A stretch of 64,000 nt of DNA from the NCBI GenBank assembly GCA_028044295.1, contig JAOFSE010000006.1, positions 50,274-114,273 on the forward strand, read 5' to 3'. Position numbers and translations under genes: made by a program. Every line of letters starts with the position of its first letter. Within the stretch, counting starts at the first letter, position 1. Of the stretch, positions 45,349-54,859 are shown one piece after another. The DNA comes from Sulfurimonas sp. Lineage in GTDB: Bacteria; Campylobacterota; Campylobacteria; Campylobacterales; Sulfurimonadaceae. The notes under the pieces are model-generated. The model saw only the letters and a list, made by a program, of their open reading frames with translations, made no database searches and was not told the origin of the DNA.

Positions 45349-47445
45349 ATGTTAAATCTTAAAAATCCAGACCTCTACAACAACAGAGAACTATCATGGT
45401 TACAGTTTAATACAAGAGTATTAAAACAAGCACAAGATGAGTCATTACCATTACTAGAAAGACTAAAGTTTCTTGCTATTTATGGAACTAACTTGGATGA
45501 ATTCTACATGATCAGGGTAGCTGGTCTTAAAAAACTATTTGCCGCGGGTATTATTGTGTCTAGCGCTGATAAGCTGACTCCTCTTCAACAACTAAAAGAG
45601 ATAAGAAAACATCTTCACCAAGAGCAACAAGTGATAGAACACTGTATGGGTGGCATCTTTAAAAAGCTTGAAGCTGAAGGTATTAGTGTTAAAAACTACG
45701 ATGATGTAAATCAACATGAAAAACATTTCCTAAATAGATATTTTAATGAAAATATTTACCCAGTAATTATTCCTATTGCTGTAGATGCAACTCACCCTTT
45801 TCCACATCTAAATAACCTTAGTTTTGGACTTATTGTAAAACTCAAAGACTTAGACAATGAAGCAATTGAAAGATTTGGAATAGTCCGTGTTCCTAGAGTA
45901 ATTGAGCGCTTTGTTGAACTTGAAAATGGAACATATGTACCAATAGAGAGTGTTGTTGAGCAACATATTGAAGATTTATTTCCTGGTTATACACTTATAA
46001 AATATGCATCTTTTAGAGTCACAAGAAATGCAGATATAGAAATAGAAGAAGAAGAAGCCGATGACTTCATGGAAATCCTTGAAGAAGGACTAAAACTTCG
46101 CCGTAAAGGTGCTATGGTGAGACTTGAAGTTGGAAGTGATGGTGATGATGAAATTATTAATTTCTTTAACCGTCATACGAATGTTTACAAGGATGACATA
46201 TACAAATTTCACACATTCTTAAACCTTTCTAGTCTATGGCAGATTGTAGGAAACAAAAATTTTGCACACTTACTATCAGAGCCATTTAAGCCAAAAACTC
46301 TTCCACCATTAGAATCAACCGAAGATATATTTGCTACATTAGAAAAGCAAGATTTAACCCTCTACCATCCTTATGAAAGTTTTGATCCTGTTGTAAAGCT
46401 TATTCAAGCAGCAGCAAAAGATCCAGATGTTGTTTCTATCAAAATGACACTTTATCGTTCTGGAACAAACTCACCAATCGTTCAAGCACTTATGAATGCA
46501 AGTGAGTCAGGTAAACAAGTTACTGTTATGGTTGAGTTGAAGGCAAGATTTGATGAAGAAAACAATCTGATTTGGGCAAAAGCTCTTGAAAAATCAGGTG
46601 CGCATGTAATCTATGGAATCAAAGGTTTTAAAGTTCATGCGAAAGCAACTTTAATTACAAGAAGAATAGATGGAAAGATGAAGCAATACGCTCACTTAGG
46701 TACAGGTAACTACAATCCAGCTACCGCAAAAATATACACAGATATTAGCTACCTAACATCAAGAGACGAAATAACAAATGACCTAACGAGATTCTTTCAC
46801 TTCCTAACTGGTTTTAGTAAAAAAGGTAAGCTCAACGAATTATATATGTCACCTTCACAAATCAAACCAAAAATACTTTCACTTATACAAAATGAAATGA
46901 GAAAAGGTAAAGATGGAGAGATAATAGCTAAGGTTAATTCTCTTGTTGATGAAGATGTTATACGGGCTCTATATAAAGCAAGTCAAGCTGGTGTAAAAAT
47001 CAACCTTATTGTTCGTGGTATATGTTGTTTAAAACCTGGCATCGAAGGTGTTAGTGAAAATATTAGAGTTGTGTCAATTTTAGGGAAATACCTAGAGCAT
47101 CCAAGAACTTTTTACTTTAAAAATGATGATGCTCAGATATATATATCTTCAGCTGATTGGATGCCGAGAAACCTTTTACGTCGTATAGAACTTCTAACAG
47201 CTATAAAGGGTGATGACTGTAAAGATAAGATACTTCAAATTTTAAGACTACAGTGTGCTGACAACGCAAGAGCACATGAGCTTCAGAGTGATGGGTCATA
47301 TATTAAAATAAAGCTTGAAGGTGTTAAAACTATAAATAATCATAAAGTATTAGAAGATTATGTAAATAGAATATCAAAAGCAACAAAAAAAGAGACTGCT
47401 AGTTCTATAGAGCAACTAGCTTCTCGTCTTTTTCTAGAAGGATAA
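45349..47445 (+). CDS. ppk1: Polyphosphate kinase 1
   Basis: 698 residues. N-terminal domain with NRELSWLQFNTRVLKQA, the phospholipase-D-like catalytic domains with the autophosphorylated His in GFKVHAKATLITRR and the second His in GKYLEHPRTFYF, and DFMEILEEGL in the head domain. It makes polyphosphate from ATP in the cytoplasm and is part of the stringent and stress response. ATG 45349. The gene is followed after six bases by the carbonic-anhydrase-like gene. Confidence 0.96.
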   Translation: MLNLKNPDLYNNRELSWLQFNTRVLKQAQDESLPLLERLKFLAIYGTNLDEFYMIRVAGLKKLFAAGIIVSSADKLTPLQQLKEIRKHLHQEQQVIEHCMGGIFKKLEAEGISVKNYDDVNQHEKHFLNRYFNENIYPVIIPIAVDATHPFPHLNNLSFGLIVKLKDLDNEAIERFGIVRVPRVIERFVELENGTYVPIESVVEQHIEDLFPGYTLIKYASFRVTRNADIEIEEEEADDFMEILEEGLKLRRKGAMVRLEVGSDGDDEIINFFNRHTNVYKDDIYKFHTFLNLSSLWQIVGNKNFAHLLSEPFKPKTLPPLESTEDIFATLEKQDLTLYHPYESFDPVVKLIQAAAKDPDVVSIKMTLYRSGTNSPIVQALMNASESGKQVTVMVELKARFDEENNLIWAKALEKSGAHVIYGIKGFKVHAKATLITRRIDGKMKQYAHLGTGNYNPATAKIYTDISYLTSRDEITNDLTRFFHFLTGFSKKGKLNELYMSPSQIKPKILSLIQNEMRKGKDGEIIAKVNSLVDEDVIRALYKASQAGVKINLIVRGICCLKPGIEGVSENIRVVSILGKYLEHPRTFYFKNDDAQIYISSADWMPRNLLRRIELLTAIKGDDCKDKILQILRLQCADNARAHELQSDGSYIKIKLEGVKTINNHKVLEDYVNRISKATKKETASSIEQLASRLFLEG

Positions 47446-47450
47446 ACAAA

Positions 47451-47978
47451 ATGATAATGAATTATAAAGATTACTCTCCTGAAATAGGTAAAGGCACTTG
47501 GATAGCTGATTCTTCTGATGTAATAGGTAGATGTAAAATAGGTGAAGATAGTTCAATATGGTTTCAAGTAGCTATACGTGCAGATGTTCATTTTATAACT
47601 ATTGGTTCACGTACTAGCATACAAGATGGAAGTATGATTCATGTTACACATCATAAAAAAGCTGATATGACTGATGGACATCCAACAGTTGTTGGAGATG
47701 ATGTTACAGTTGGTCATAAAGTTATGCTTCATGGCTGTACCATAGAAGATGCCTGTCTAATTGGTATGAGTGCTACTATACTTGATGGTGCTGTTATAGG
47801 AAAAGAGTCTATAGTAGGTGCGGGAAGTCTTGTAACAAAAAATAAGATTTTTCCACCTCGTTCACTCATTATGGGTAGTCCGGCAAAGGTTGTTAGAGAA
47901 CTAAATGATAAAGAAGTAGCTGAGCTTTATGCATCAGCGAAGAGATATGTAGAGTTTAAAAATGGCTATGAAGAATAA
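47451..47978 (+). CDS. Gamma-class carbonic-anhydrase-like hexapeptide protein (YrdA/PaaY type)
   Basis: 175 residues forming a left-handed beta-helix. The hexapeptide pattern begins GKGTWIADSSDVIGRCKIGEDSSIWFQVAIRAD. Metal-binding histidines lie in HVTHHKK and VTVGHKVMLHGC. The family includes carbonic anhydrases, YrdA and Cam proteins; activity cannot be judged from sequence. The first ATG (47451) or the second (MNYKDYSPEIG) may start it. The last residues overlap the diguanylate cyclase gene by 17 bases. Confidence 0.88.
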   Translation: MIMNYKDYSPEIGKGTWIADSSDVIGRCKIGEDSSIWFQVAIRADVHFITIGSRTSIQDGSMIHVTHHKKADMTDGHPTVVGDDVTVGHKVMLHGCTIEDACLIGMSATILDGAVIGKESIVGAGSLVTKNKIFPPRSLIMGSPAKVVRELNDKEVAELYASAKRYVEFKNGYEE

Positions 47979-48714
47979 ACAAGATTTACCTCTAGAGTTT
48001 GTAAAAAAAGTTAAAGAGACTATTTTAGATAAAACTTCTCTCGAAGGTGAAATAAAAAATCAATGTGAAAATGGTAATGACATCTGGGTCCAAGACAGTG
48101 TTATGCCTATTTTAGACGACAATGGTTCTAAAATAGGTGAAGTTGTTGTTAGATATGATATCACTGATAAAAAGAACTTAGAGAAACTTGCAATTACTGA
48201 CTCCCTTACACAACTCTATAATAGACGACATTTTGATGATATACTAGAAAGAGAGATAAACCGTTCCCATAGAGATAAAGGTATACTCTCTTTAATAATA
48301 CTTGATATAGATTTTTTCAAACAATATAATGATGCATATGGGCATAAAGCAGGGGATCATGTACTTATTGATGTTGCTGAAGCCATCAAAAAATCTCTTA
48401 ATAGAGGTAGTGACTTCGCATTTAGAGTAGGTGGTGAAGAATTTGCAGTTATCTTTTCAGGACTTGAAGAAGATAAGGCAATGGAGTTTGCTGAGTTAAT
48501 TAGAGCTAATATAGAGTCTCTACAAATCGGACACTCTAATTCAGAAGCATCAAAATTTGTAACAGCCTCAATAGGTCTAGTTGTAATAGACTTTGCTACT
48601 GAAGGCATAGATGAAAATGGAATTTATAGAATGGCTGATGGTGCTTTATACAAAGCAAAAGAAAGTGGTAGAAATAGAGTTAGTATTCACGAATCTGAAA
48701 TTGACTTTTTCTAA
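47962..48714 (+). CDS. Diguanylate cyclase with truncated PAS/PAC domain
   Basis: 250 residues. Residues 1-70 look like only the C-terminal half of a PAS domain (ENGNDIWVQDSVMPILDDNGSKIGEVVVRYDITDKKNLEK), then a GGDEF domain with GGEEF and inhibitory RGSD at the correct spacing, so catalytic activity is likely. The N-terminal half of the PAS is missing: the frame starts at ATG 47962, inside the carbonic-anhydrase gene's 3' end, and a second ATG is two codons later. A gene fusion boundary or partial deletion is possible. The SD is weak. Confidence 0.85.
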   Translation: MAMKNKQDLPLEFVKKVKETILDKTSLEGEIKNQCENGNDIWVQDSVMPILDDNGSKIGEVVVRYDITDKKNLEKLAITDSLTQLYNRRHFDDILEREINRSHRDKGILSLIILDIDFFKQYNDAYGHKAGDHVLIDVAEAIKKSLNRGSDFAFRVGGEEFAVIFSGLEEDKAMEFAELIRANIESLQIGHSNSEASKFVTASIGLVVIDFATEGIDENGIYRMADGALYKAKESGRNRVSIHESEIDFF

Positions 48715-48718
48715 TATG

Positions 48719-48742
48719 CTATAGAACAACTACGTTCTATAG
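48719..48742. terminator. Hairpin between two convergent genes, overlapping the argJ stop
   Basis: Arms CTATAGAAC (48719-48727) and GTTCTATAG (48734-48742), 6-base loop, flanked by partial pairing ATGCT/AGCAT. It lies between the GGDEF gene stop (48714) and argJ, whose stop (48730) is in the loop. A bidirectional terminator is likely, though U-tracts are weak. Confidence 0.55.
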
Positions 48743-49905
48743 TCAGCATTAATCTTTACATACTCATGACCTAAGTCACATCCATAAGCTTCGAAGTTTC
48801 CAGTTCCAATACCTAAGTCACAAAAAATAGTAAATCTATCTTTTTTCATAACAAGAGCACATTTTTCTTCCATACTTTCATCAAAGTAGAGGGTTCCTTT
48901 TTCATAAACACAGTGTTCATTAAAAGATATAGTTAATGACTCTTCATTAGATTCTGCTCCACTAGCCCCAACAGTTGAAGCAATTCTTCCCCAGTTTGGA
49001 TCTTCACCAAAGAGTGCAGTTTTCATTAAAAGTGAATCAGACAGCGCTTTAGCAACAACTTCTGCTTCTCTATCATCTTTAGCACCTGTTACATTGTATG
49101 TTACAAGCTTTGTAGCACCCTCTCCATCTCTAACCATTTCTAGTGCTAAAAAGTGCATAATTTTAAAAAGTGCTTCTTTAAAAGCTTCTTTTTCATAAGC
49201 TCCACTTTTACCATTAGATAAAATAAGTACAGTGTCATTTGTAGAAGTATCACCATCTACACTTGCAGCATTAAAAGTCTTCTTAGTAGTTTCATCTAAA
49301 ATAGATTGCATCTCGCTTTGTGAAACTTTTGCATCAGTAGTTATAAAACAAAGCATAGTAGCCATCGCAGGGTTAATCATACCGGCACCCTTAGCCATTG
49401 CACCTATTTTAAAAGAACTACCATCTTCAAGTTCAACCTTATAAGCTATTTCTTTTGAGAAAGTATCTGTTGTCATTATTGCAGAAGCAGCAGAGTTTGG
49501 TTCTTTTTTTGTAAAATCAAAAAGCTTTATTCCATTAATGATTTTTTCTTTTGGAAGTCTAACACCTATTACACCTGTTGAGCTCATTATAGGGTTAGTA
49601 ACATTTTTACATGTAGAAAGTATTTCACTTATATCTGTTATACCTTTTTTACCTGTCATAGCATTTGCATTTTTAGAGTTTATGAGTACAAAATTTGTTT
49701 TAAATGAGCCCATACTACGGAAATGTTTTATAGGAGCTGCACACATTTTGTTTGTAGTAAAAACTGAAGCTACTTCACATTCAACATCACTGTAGATAAA
49801 TGCCATATCTTTAGCACCATTAGGTTTTAGTCCAGCACTTATGCCATCAGCATAAAAACCATCACTAGCACATACTCCACTATTTAAAGATACTAAATTA
49901 TGCAA
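48730..49905 (-). CDS. argJ: Bifunctional ornithine acetyltransferase / N-acetylglutamate synthase
   Basis: 391 residues. The self-cleavage site AMATMLCFI (with the nucleophilic Thr) and motifs [45 protein letters not shown] and GEDPNWGRI identify ArgJ, which transfers acetyl groups to glutamate in arginine synthesis and is processed into two chains. Start TTG at 49905, with AAAGGA nine bases upstream, overlaps the K+ channel gene by 8 bases. Confidence 0.97.
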   Translation of the reverse strand: MHNLVSLNSGVCASDGFYADGISAGLKPNGAKDMAFIYSDVECEVASVFTTNKMCAAPIKHFRSMGSFKTNFVLINSKNANAMTGKKGITDISEILSTCKNVTNPIMSSTGVIGVRLPKEKIINGIKLFDFTKKEPNSAASAIMTTDTFSKEIAYKVELEDGSSFKIGAMAKGAGMINPAMATMLCFITTDAKVSQSEMQSILDETTKKTFNAASVDGDTSTNDTVLILSNGKSGAYEKEAFKEALFKIMHFLALEMVRDGEGATKLVTYNVTGAKDDREAEVVAKALSDSLLMKTALFGEDPNWGRIASTVGASGAESNEESLTISFNEHCVYEKGTLYFDESMEEKCALVMKKDRFTIFCDLGIGTGNFEAYGCDLGHEYVKINADYRT

Positions 49906-51028
49906 ATTTTAATTCCTTTGGCTTATCACGTTTTCTAAGTAAGTCTTTTGCACTATGTATATCTTTTTGAGTCCCGATGAGAAGTAGTTTTGATTCACTT
50001 GTAATCAAAATATCACCTTTTGGCATAGATATAAACTTACCATCTTTTTTTCTAATTCCAATTATAGAAGTATTTGTAATATCACGAAGTTGAGTCTCTT
50101 TTAATTTCTTTAAAACTACCCAACTATACTTAGGAACTTCAACTTCTTCCATATCAAGAGGGTTGTCACTCTTATATAAGAACTCTTCAAGTAGGTTTTC
50201 CATATCTGGACGAGATGCCATAGCACCTACTCTTTGAGCAGTAAGTTTAGTTGGTGAAACTACAGTATCAGCACCAAGCTTTTTCATCTTTTCAACATCA
50301 CCTACAGTTTCAGCAGAAGATATAACATAGTAAGGTCTTGGAAGAAAATGTTCTTTTTCAAAAAGTCTAACAGATGCTATAAGTGCGATATTATCACTCA
50401 TAGAACTAGATAGAGTAATTAAACCTTTAGCCGATGCAAGATGAGCTTTTAACATTGTTAACTCAGTATGCGGTTCTGCCTGTAAGTATGTTGGGTAGTT
50501 ATGTTCAACTGCCCACTTATGAATCTCTTCTCTTGGATCAATCACAACAAAAGGTATGTGATTTTTCCTTAACTGTTTTGTAACTTCAAGAGTATAATCA
50601 TTATGGTAACAAACAACAAAGTGCTTTTTGAGTCTTGCTATACTGTACAACATACTTCTCTCCTTTAAGATAGAAACTATTGTGCCCCTGTTTAACTCTG
50701 CAACTAAAATACCTATAACACTTGAAAATACAGCGAATCCAGCGATAATAAGAGTAATGGTAAATATTCTACCAGCATCAGAAACAGGAGATATCTCTCC
50801 AAATCCAACTGTAGTAAAAGTTATACCAGTCATATAAATTGCATCCATAAGAGGAAAATCATCAATAATAACATAGCCAATAGAGCCTATCATCATTGTT
50901 AATATAGTTAAAATTAGAGGTAGGCGAAATGCCTTGAGGTGAGGATAAACTTCAGGTAGAAGTTTTACATCAGGTTTGGGAGATGACTCCCAGTGTAGAA
51001 ATAATCGAACTTTGCTTAAGAGACTCAA
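49898..51028 (-). CDS. Two-helix K+ channel with RCK domain
   Basis: 376 residues. Two membrane helices (about 36-57 and 86-110) flank a pore loop with the filter [11 protein letters not shown], a variant of TVGYGD that is also compatible with K+ selectivity. The cytosolic part has an RCK/TrkA-N-like domain ([30 protein letters not shown]) whose Rossmann GxGxxG motif is missing, so normal nucleotide binding is doubtful, and a C-terminal TrkA-C domain. H. pylori kchA (HP0490) is next to rpmB as here. Start TTG 51028. Confidence 0.88.
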   Translation of the reverse strand: MSLLSKVRLFLHWESSPKPDVKLLPEVYPHLKAFRLPLILTILTMMIGSIGYVIIDDFPLMDAIYMTGITFTTVGFGEISPVSDAGRIFTITLIIAGFAVFSSVIGILVAELNRGTIVSILKERSMLYSIARLKKHFVVCYHNDYTLEVTKQLRKNHIPFVVIDPREEIHKWAVEHNYPTYLQAEPHTELTMLKAHLASAKGLITLSSSMSDNIALIASVRLFEKEHFLPRPYYVISSAETVGDVEKMKKLGADTVVSPTKLTAQRVGAMASRPDMENLLEEFLYKSDNPLDMEEVEVPKYSWVVLKKLKETQLRDITNTSIIGIRKKDGKFISMPKGDILITSESKLLLIGTQKDIHSAKDLLRKRDKPKELKFA

Positions 51029-51054
51029 GCTATCATCCTAATCCTTCTTTAGTC

Positions 51055-51243
51055 TTAAGAGTTTTTCTTAAGTGTTCTTAATTCTCTTGCAGAGATTTTA
51101 ATTTTCTTAGTAGTACCATCTTCTAGAGTGATTCTAACTGTTCTAAGGTTTAATAAAAAACGACGTTTTGTTCTGTTTTTTGCGTGAGAAACGTTGTTTC
51201 CACTCATTGGGCCTTTGCCACTAATAGCACATCTTCTTGCCAT
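51055..51243 (-). CDS. rpmB: 50S ribosomal protein L28
   Basis: 62 residues starting [24 protein letters not shown] at ATG 51243, preceded by AAGGAAG. A longer open frame to 51297 is discarded because the L28 start is exact. The C-terminal [19 protein letters not shown] is the rRNA-binding signature. The gene order K+ channel-rpmB matches H. pylori. Confidence 0.97.
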   Translation of the reverse strand: MARRCAISGKGPMSGNNVSHAKNRTKRRFLLNLRTVRITLEDGTTKKIKISARELRTLKKNS

Positions 51244-51400
51244 GTCAGCTTCCTTATATAGGTTTTTAAAGTTGCGAATTGTACCAAGTTCAAGCAAAAG
51301 TTATGCTTAATGTACATATAAACTTCAACCTTGTGAATTTTATATCTATTTTATCATAATCGGGATAGAATAGTTAAAATTAAAAATTTACGGTTGCTTT

Positions 51401-52198
51401 ATGATAACAAAAGATGTAATAGATACTTTTATTGATAAAATTCCACCTGCTCCAGAGGCTTTAAAAAAGACCATCTCCTTACTAAATGCTGGTGAGTTAA
51501 CTCAAGCAGCAAAAGTTGCTGAGAGTGACCTTGCACTAAAATCTTATTTGAAAAATATTGTAAACAAACCAATATATGGTTTCAAAAATGAAGTTAGTGA
51601 TATATCCCAAATATTTGGTATTCTTGGATTGTCAGAATCTAAAAAGACTGTTTACAACTATATGATTTCCCTTCTTAGCCCATCAGAATGGAAACTTTTT
51701 CAGCTTAACCAAAAATCTTTTAATGAACTTCAAGCTCAACTATCAAAAAAGTGGTCTATAATACTTGACTTCCTCAATATTAATGATAAAGATATAGATT
51801 CTTCAATCTCTTTACTCCCATCAAGTATTATTGTTTCAGATGCTCTATTTAGCAATAAAATAGATGATGTAAAACTACTTAGATCCACTAAAGCTATAGA
51901 TTACAACACTATCCTAAATAGGCTATGCGGAGTTGACTTATTTGATATTTGTGAAAAAATTTCTATTAAATGGGAAATGTCTGATAAGGTAGCTCACATT
52001 ATACAGGCATCATCCGGTGTAAAACCAGCGAAAGATAAAGATATCAACCTCCTTGGTAAATGGATGCATTTACTATTATTTTATGAATTATCAAAAGCTC
52101 AGTTTGTAGAAGCTGGTCTAAATGACTTTATAGATTTTCAAGTTGAGTATGTGAGCGAGATATACGAAGAATTTTCTACACTAATGGAAGTATCATGA
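51401..52198 (+). CDS. HDOD domain protein
   Basis: 265 residues. The HDOD pattern IPPAPEALKKTISLLNAGELTQAAKVAESDLALKSYLKNIVNKPIYG is recognisable in the first 60 residues; the rest is helical and poorly conserved. The HD motif residues needed for phosphohydrolase activity are absent, as in all HDOD domains, so the protein is likely a scaffold in signalling. It overlaps the following CheX gene by 4 bases (ATGA), so the pair is one unit. No SD is seen before ATG 51401. Confidence 0.82.
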   Translation: MITKDVIDTFIDKIPPAPEALKKTISLLNAGELTQAAKVAESDLALKSYLKNIVNKPIYGFKNEVSDISQIFGILGLSESKKTVYNYMISLLSPSEWKLFQLNQKSFNELQAQLSKKWSIILDFLNINDKDIDSSISLLPSSIIVSDALFSNKIDDVKLLRSTKAIDYNTILNRLCGVDLFDICEKISIKWEMSDKVAHIIQASSGVKPAKDKDINLLGKWMHLLLFYELSKAQFVEAGLNDFIDFQVEYVSEIYEEFSTLMEVS

Positions 52199-53586
52199 GA
52201 CCAGTCGTTAAAGATGGTATAGGTGTATTTTCACCTCAAGGTTTTTTAGATGGTAATAGTGGTATGTCATTTATGACTGGTGAAGACTTAAAGTATCTAA
52301 AAAACTTAAGTATTGACATGCTCCTAGTGTCTTTAAAAAATGTTATCTTTTTTAACCATAACGGACTAGACACTTTTGTAAAACTTTTTGAAGACATCAG
52401 AAAAGACAACCATGCGATGGTGGGTTTTTGTGATTATGATACAAATAAATTCAATGCAATACAGAACTTTTATCCTGATGAAATGAACTTCTCACTTTTT
52501 AAATCATTAGATATTGCTTATCTATTTTCATCAAGTTTTAAAGAGTCAAACAAAAATATTTTGGTTTATAGTCATGACAAATCTCAACGATCTATGATTG
52601 CAATTGAACTACATGACAATGGTCATAACCCAACATTAATAGATAATCAAAGCGACTATAATAATAAAAAAGATGAACCATCATTCGATTATACTGTTGA
52701 CTCCACTTTTATAGGACAAATGGGGCAAAAAATCGCGTCTAAAGTAAGTGGTAATGCTATTATTTATACTATTACATCTTTTTTAGACGCTGATATAAAT
52801 GATAAGTTTAATAATGAGTACCATACTAATTCACTAAATGTAGGTTTTAGGCTATTTATCTTTGAGTCATCTAAAGTAATTAGTATGAATGTTCCAGCAC
52901 TAAACTTTTTCTCAAAGCTATCAAGTTCAGCTGCGGAATACAATGCAACAATATGTTTTGTTGGACTTAAATTTGACAAAACACCTATAGCATTTAAAGA
53001 AAACCTTGAAGACTCAGGAATACTTTTTTATGACAATATGGAAGATATACTTGAAAATAAAGAGTTACTAGAAGAGTTAGGCGCCTCCTCTGCTGCAAAC
53101 ATAAAAAACAAAAGAGTTATAAACAAAAAAACAGTAGCAGAACTTCCAAGATTTGTCGACGCTACCGTTGCTACTATAGAGATGATGACAAACTCAAAAG
53201 CCCAGAAAGAGTCTGTAGAAATCAAAGATATAGTAGTTGGTGACACTGAAGGCAAAATAGCAAGTTCTATAGGTTATTATGGTGATATGGATGGTATGGT
53301 TATACTAGTATTTCCAAAAGAGATAGCAAAACAAGCTTGTGAACTTTTGATCGGTGAGAGTACTGATGATATGGAGCTAATTCTAGACACCCTTGCCGAA
53401 CTTGGGAATATTGTAGCTGGTAAAATTAAGACTATGCTTTCAGAAGATGATATAAAAGTTAATATTACCCTTCCAAGAACTTACCAAAGTATAGAAAGTT
53501 TATTAGAAGTTATTGATGGAAGAAAGGGTGTTCAAGTTGACCTCTCTTTTAACAACGATGAATTTCTTTTCTTCTTAACAAGATAA
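52195..53586 (+). CDS. CheX-type phosphatase domain fused to STAS-like and degenerate receiver-like segments
   Basis: 463 residues. Residues 1-110 resemble a STAS fold (GIGVFSPQGFLDGNSGMSFMTGEDL); about 120-215 look like a degenerate receiver (ILVYSHDKSQRSMIAIELHDNGHNPTLIDN) lacking the phospho-acceptor Asp; 225-295 another STAS-like block; 325-463 a CheX domain with AELGNIVAGKI, where Glu402-x2-Asn405 and Pro427 give the ExxN-x21-P motif. It should dephosphorylate a CheY-type receiver. Translation is coupled to the HDOD gene. The separate kinase-linked CheX at 19894 has the same spacing. Confidence 0.82.
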   Translation: MRPVVKDGIGVFSPQGFLDGNSGMSFMTGEDLKYLKNLSIDMLLVSLKNVIFFNHNGLDTFVKLFEDIRKDNHAMVGFCDYDTNKFNAIQNFYPDEMNFSLFKSLDIAYLFSSSFKESNKNILVYSHDKSQRSMIAIELHDNGHNPTLIDNQSDYNNKKDEPSFDYTVDSTFIGQMGQKIASKVSGNAIIYTITSFLDADINDKFNNEYHTNSLNVGFRLFIFESSKVISMNVPALNFFSKLSSSAAEYNATICFVGLKFDKTPIAFKENLEDSGILFYDNMEDILENKELLEELGASSAANIKNKRVINKKTVAELPRFVDATVATIEMMTNSKAQKESVEIKDIVVGDTEGKIASSIGYYGDMDGMVILVFPKEIAKQACELLIGESTDDMELILDTLAELGNIVAGKIKTMLSEDDIKVNITLPRTYQSIESLLEVIDGRKGVQVDLSFNNDEFLFFLTR

Positions 53587-53600
53587 AAGAAGCTCTTAGA

Positions 53601-53606
53601 TATAAT
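53601..53606 (+). promoter_or_regulatory. TATAAT -10 box for the rpe operon
   Basis: TATAAT at 53601-53606, with AAAAAGG (53616-53622) as SD before ATG 53631. A -35 box is not clear. Confidence 0.5.
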
Positions 53607-53630
53607 TCCTAAATTTTAAAAAGGTATATT

Positions 53631-54275
53631 ATGATGAAAGTCGCTCCTAGTGTTTTAAGTGCTGATTTTGGAAACTTACAAAGAGATGTTGAAGCTATCT
53701 GTAATGCTGGCTGTGACTTAGTACATGTAGATGTAATGGATGGTCACTTTGTGCCAAACCTTACAATAGGTCCTGTAGTTGTATCAAGTATTGCCAAATG
53801 TGCTACAAAACCTTTAGATATTCACCTTATGGTTGAAAATAATACTTTTTTCGTAGAACTATTCGCACCATTAAAACCTGAGTACATATCATTTCATATT
53901 GAAGAGGAAAAGCATCCTCACAGACTTATTCAAAAGATTCGTTCATACGGAATAAAACCTGCGATTGTTTTAAATCCTCACACACCACCTGAATCTATAG
54001 AGTTTTTACTAAAGGACTTAGATATGGTTCTGCTTATGAGTGTGAACCCTGGATTTGGTGGACAAAGCTTTATTGATTCAGTGATAGAAAAAGCATCTCG
54101 CTTAAATGAACTTAGAAATAAAATAAATCCTAAGTGTCTAATAGAAGTAGATGGTGGAGTTAGTGATAAAAATATTCAAGCATTAAAAGATGTTGGGGTA
54201 GATGTAGTTGTTGCTGGAAGTTATGTATTTAAACACTCGTCTAAAGAAGAAGCTATAAAGAGCTTACAAATCTAA
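53631..54275 (+). CDS. rpe: Ribulose-phosphate 3-epimerase
   Basis: 214 residues, TIM barrel. Start VAPSVLSADFGNLQRDVEAI, metal ligands in HVDVMDGHFVPNLT, LMSVNPGFGGQSF and EVDGGVSDKN. It interconverts ribulose-5-P and xylulose-5-P. Tandem ATGs at 53631 and 53634 are equivalent. The stop overlaps trpF by one base (TAATG). Confidence 0.97.
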   Translation: MMKVAPSVLSADFGNLQRDVEAICNAGCDLVHVDVMDGHFVPNLTIGPVVVSSIAKCATKPLDIHLMVENNTFFVELFAPLKPEYISFHIEEEKHPHRLIQKIRSYGIKPAIVLNPHTPPESIEFLLKDLDMVLLMSVNPGFGGQSFIDSVIEKASRLNELRNKINPKCLIEVDGGVSDKNIQALKDVGVDVVVAGSYVFKHSSKEEAIKSLQI

Positions 54276-54859
54276 TGCGTTGTAAAATTTGTGGAATAAC
54301 ATCACTTGAAGATGCTATAAATGCAATAAAAGCTGGAGCTAATGCCCTTGGTTTCGTATTTTACGAAAAGTCACCTCGTTATATAAGTCCACAAAATGCT
54401 AAAAAAATCATTGATCAACTTCCTCCATTTGTTGAAAAAGTTGGACTGTTTGTGAATGTAGATGCAGATACTATAAATACGCAAATTAAAGAATCTTCAT
54501 GCACCCTCGCTCAACTTCATTTTGATGTTGCAAATGAGGTATATAAAGATTTAAAAGTACCATATATTAATGTAACAAGAGCAAAAGAGTCGAATGATAT
54601 ATTAGAGTACTCTAGTGAATACAGACTTGTTGATGCCTACTGTGATATATATGGTGGAGCTGGAAAGCGTCTAAATATAGAATGGTTTAAAGATGTTGAC
54701 TGCTCTAAAATTATCCTAGCTGGTGGATTAAATCCTGATAATGTTTCATCACTTAAAGAGTACGGATTTTATGGTGTTGACGTTAGTAGTGGTGTTGAAA
54801 TATCTCATGGTAAAAAATCTAAAGAACTTGTTGAACAATTCATTCTAAATGCTAAATAA
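54275..54859 (+). CDS. trpF: Phosphoribosylanthranilate isomerase
   Basis: 194-residue TIM barrel. The catalytic Cys is in MRCKICGITSLEDA; ALGFVFYEKSPRYIS, VGLFVNVDADTI, the DAYCDIYGGAGKRLNIEW loop and LAGGLNPDNV are clear. Tryptophan pathway, step after TrpD. The gene is coupled to rpe and overlaps the exonuclease gene by 11 bases; no other trp genes are present here. Confidence 0.96.
   Translation: MRCKICGITSLEDAINAIKAGANALGFVFYEKSPRYISPQNAKKIIDQLPPFVEKVGLFVNVDADTINTQIKESSCTLAQLHFDVANEVYKDLKVPYINVTRAKESNDILEYSSEYRLVDAYCDIYGGAGKRLNIEWFKDVDCSKIILAGGLNPDNVSSLKEYGFYGVDVSSGVEISHGKKSKELVEQFILNAK

Noticed and set aside
48357..48608. Minus-strand frame within the diguanylate cyclase gene
   Set aside because: Antisense shadow of the conserved GGDEF region.
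51244..51297. N-terminal extension of the rpmB frame
   Set aside because: Ribosomal protein L28 begins [11 protein letters not shown], and AAGGAAG precedes ATG 51243.
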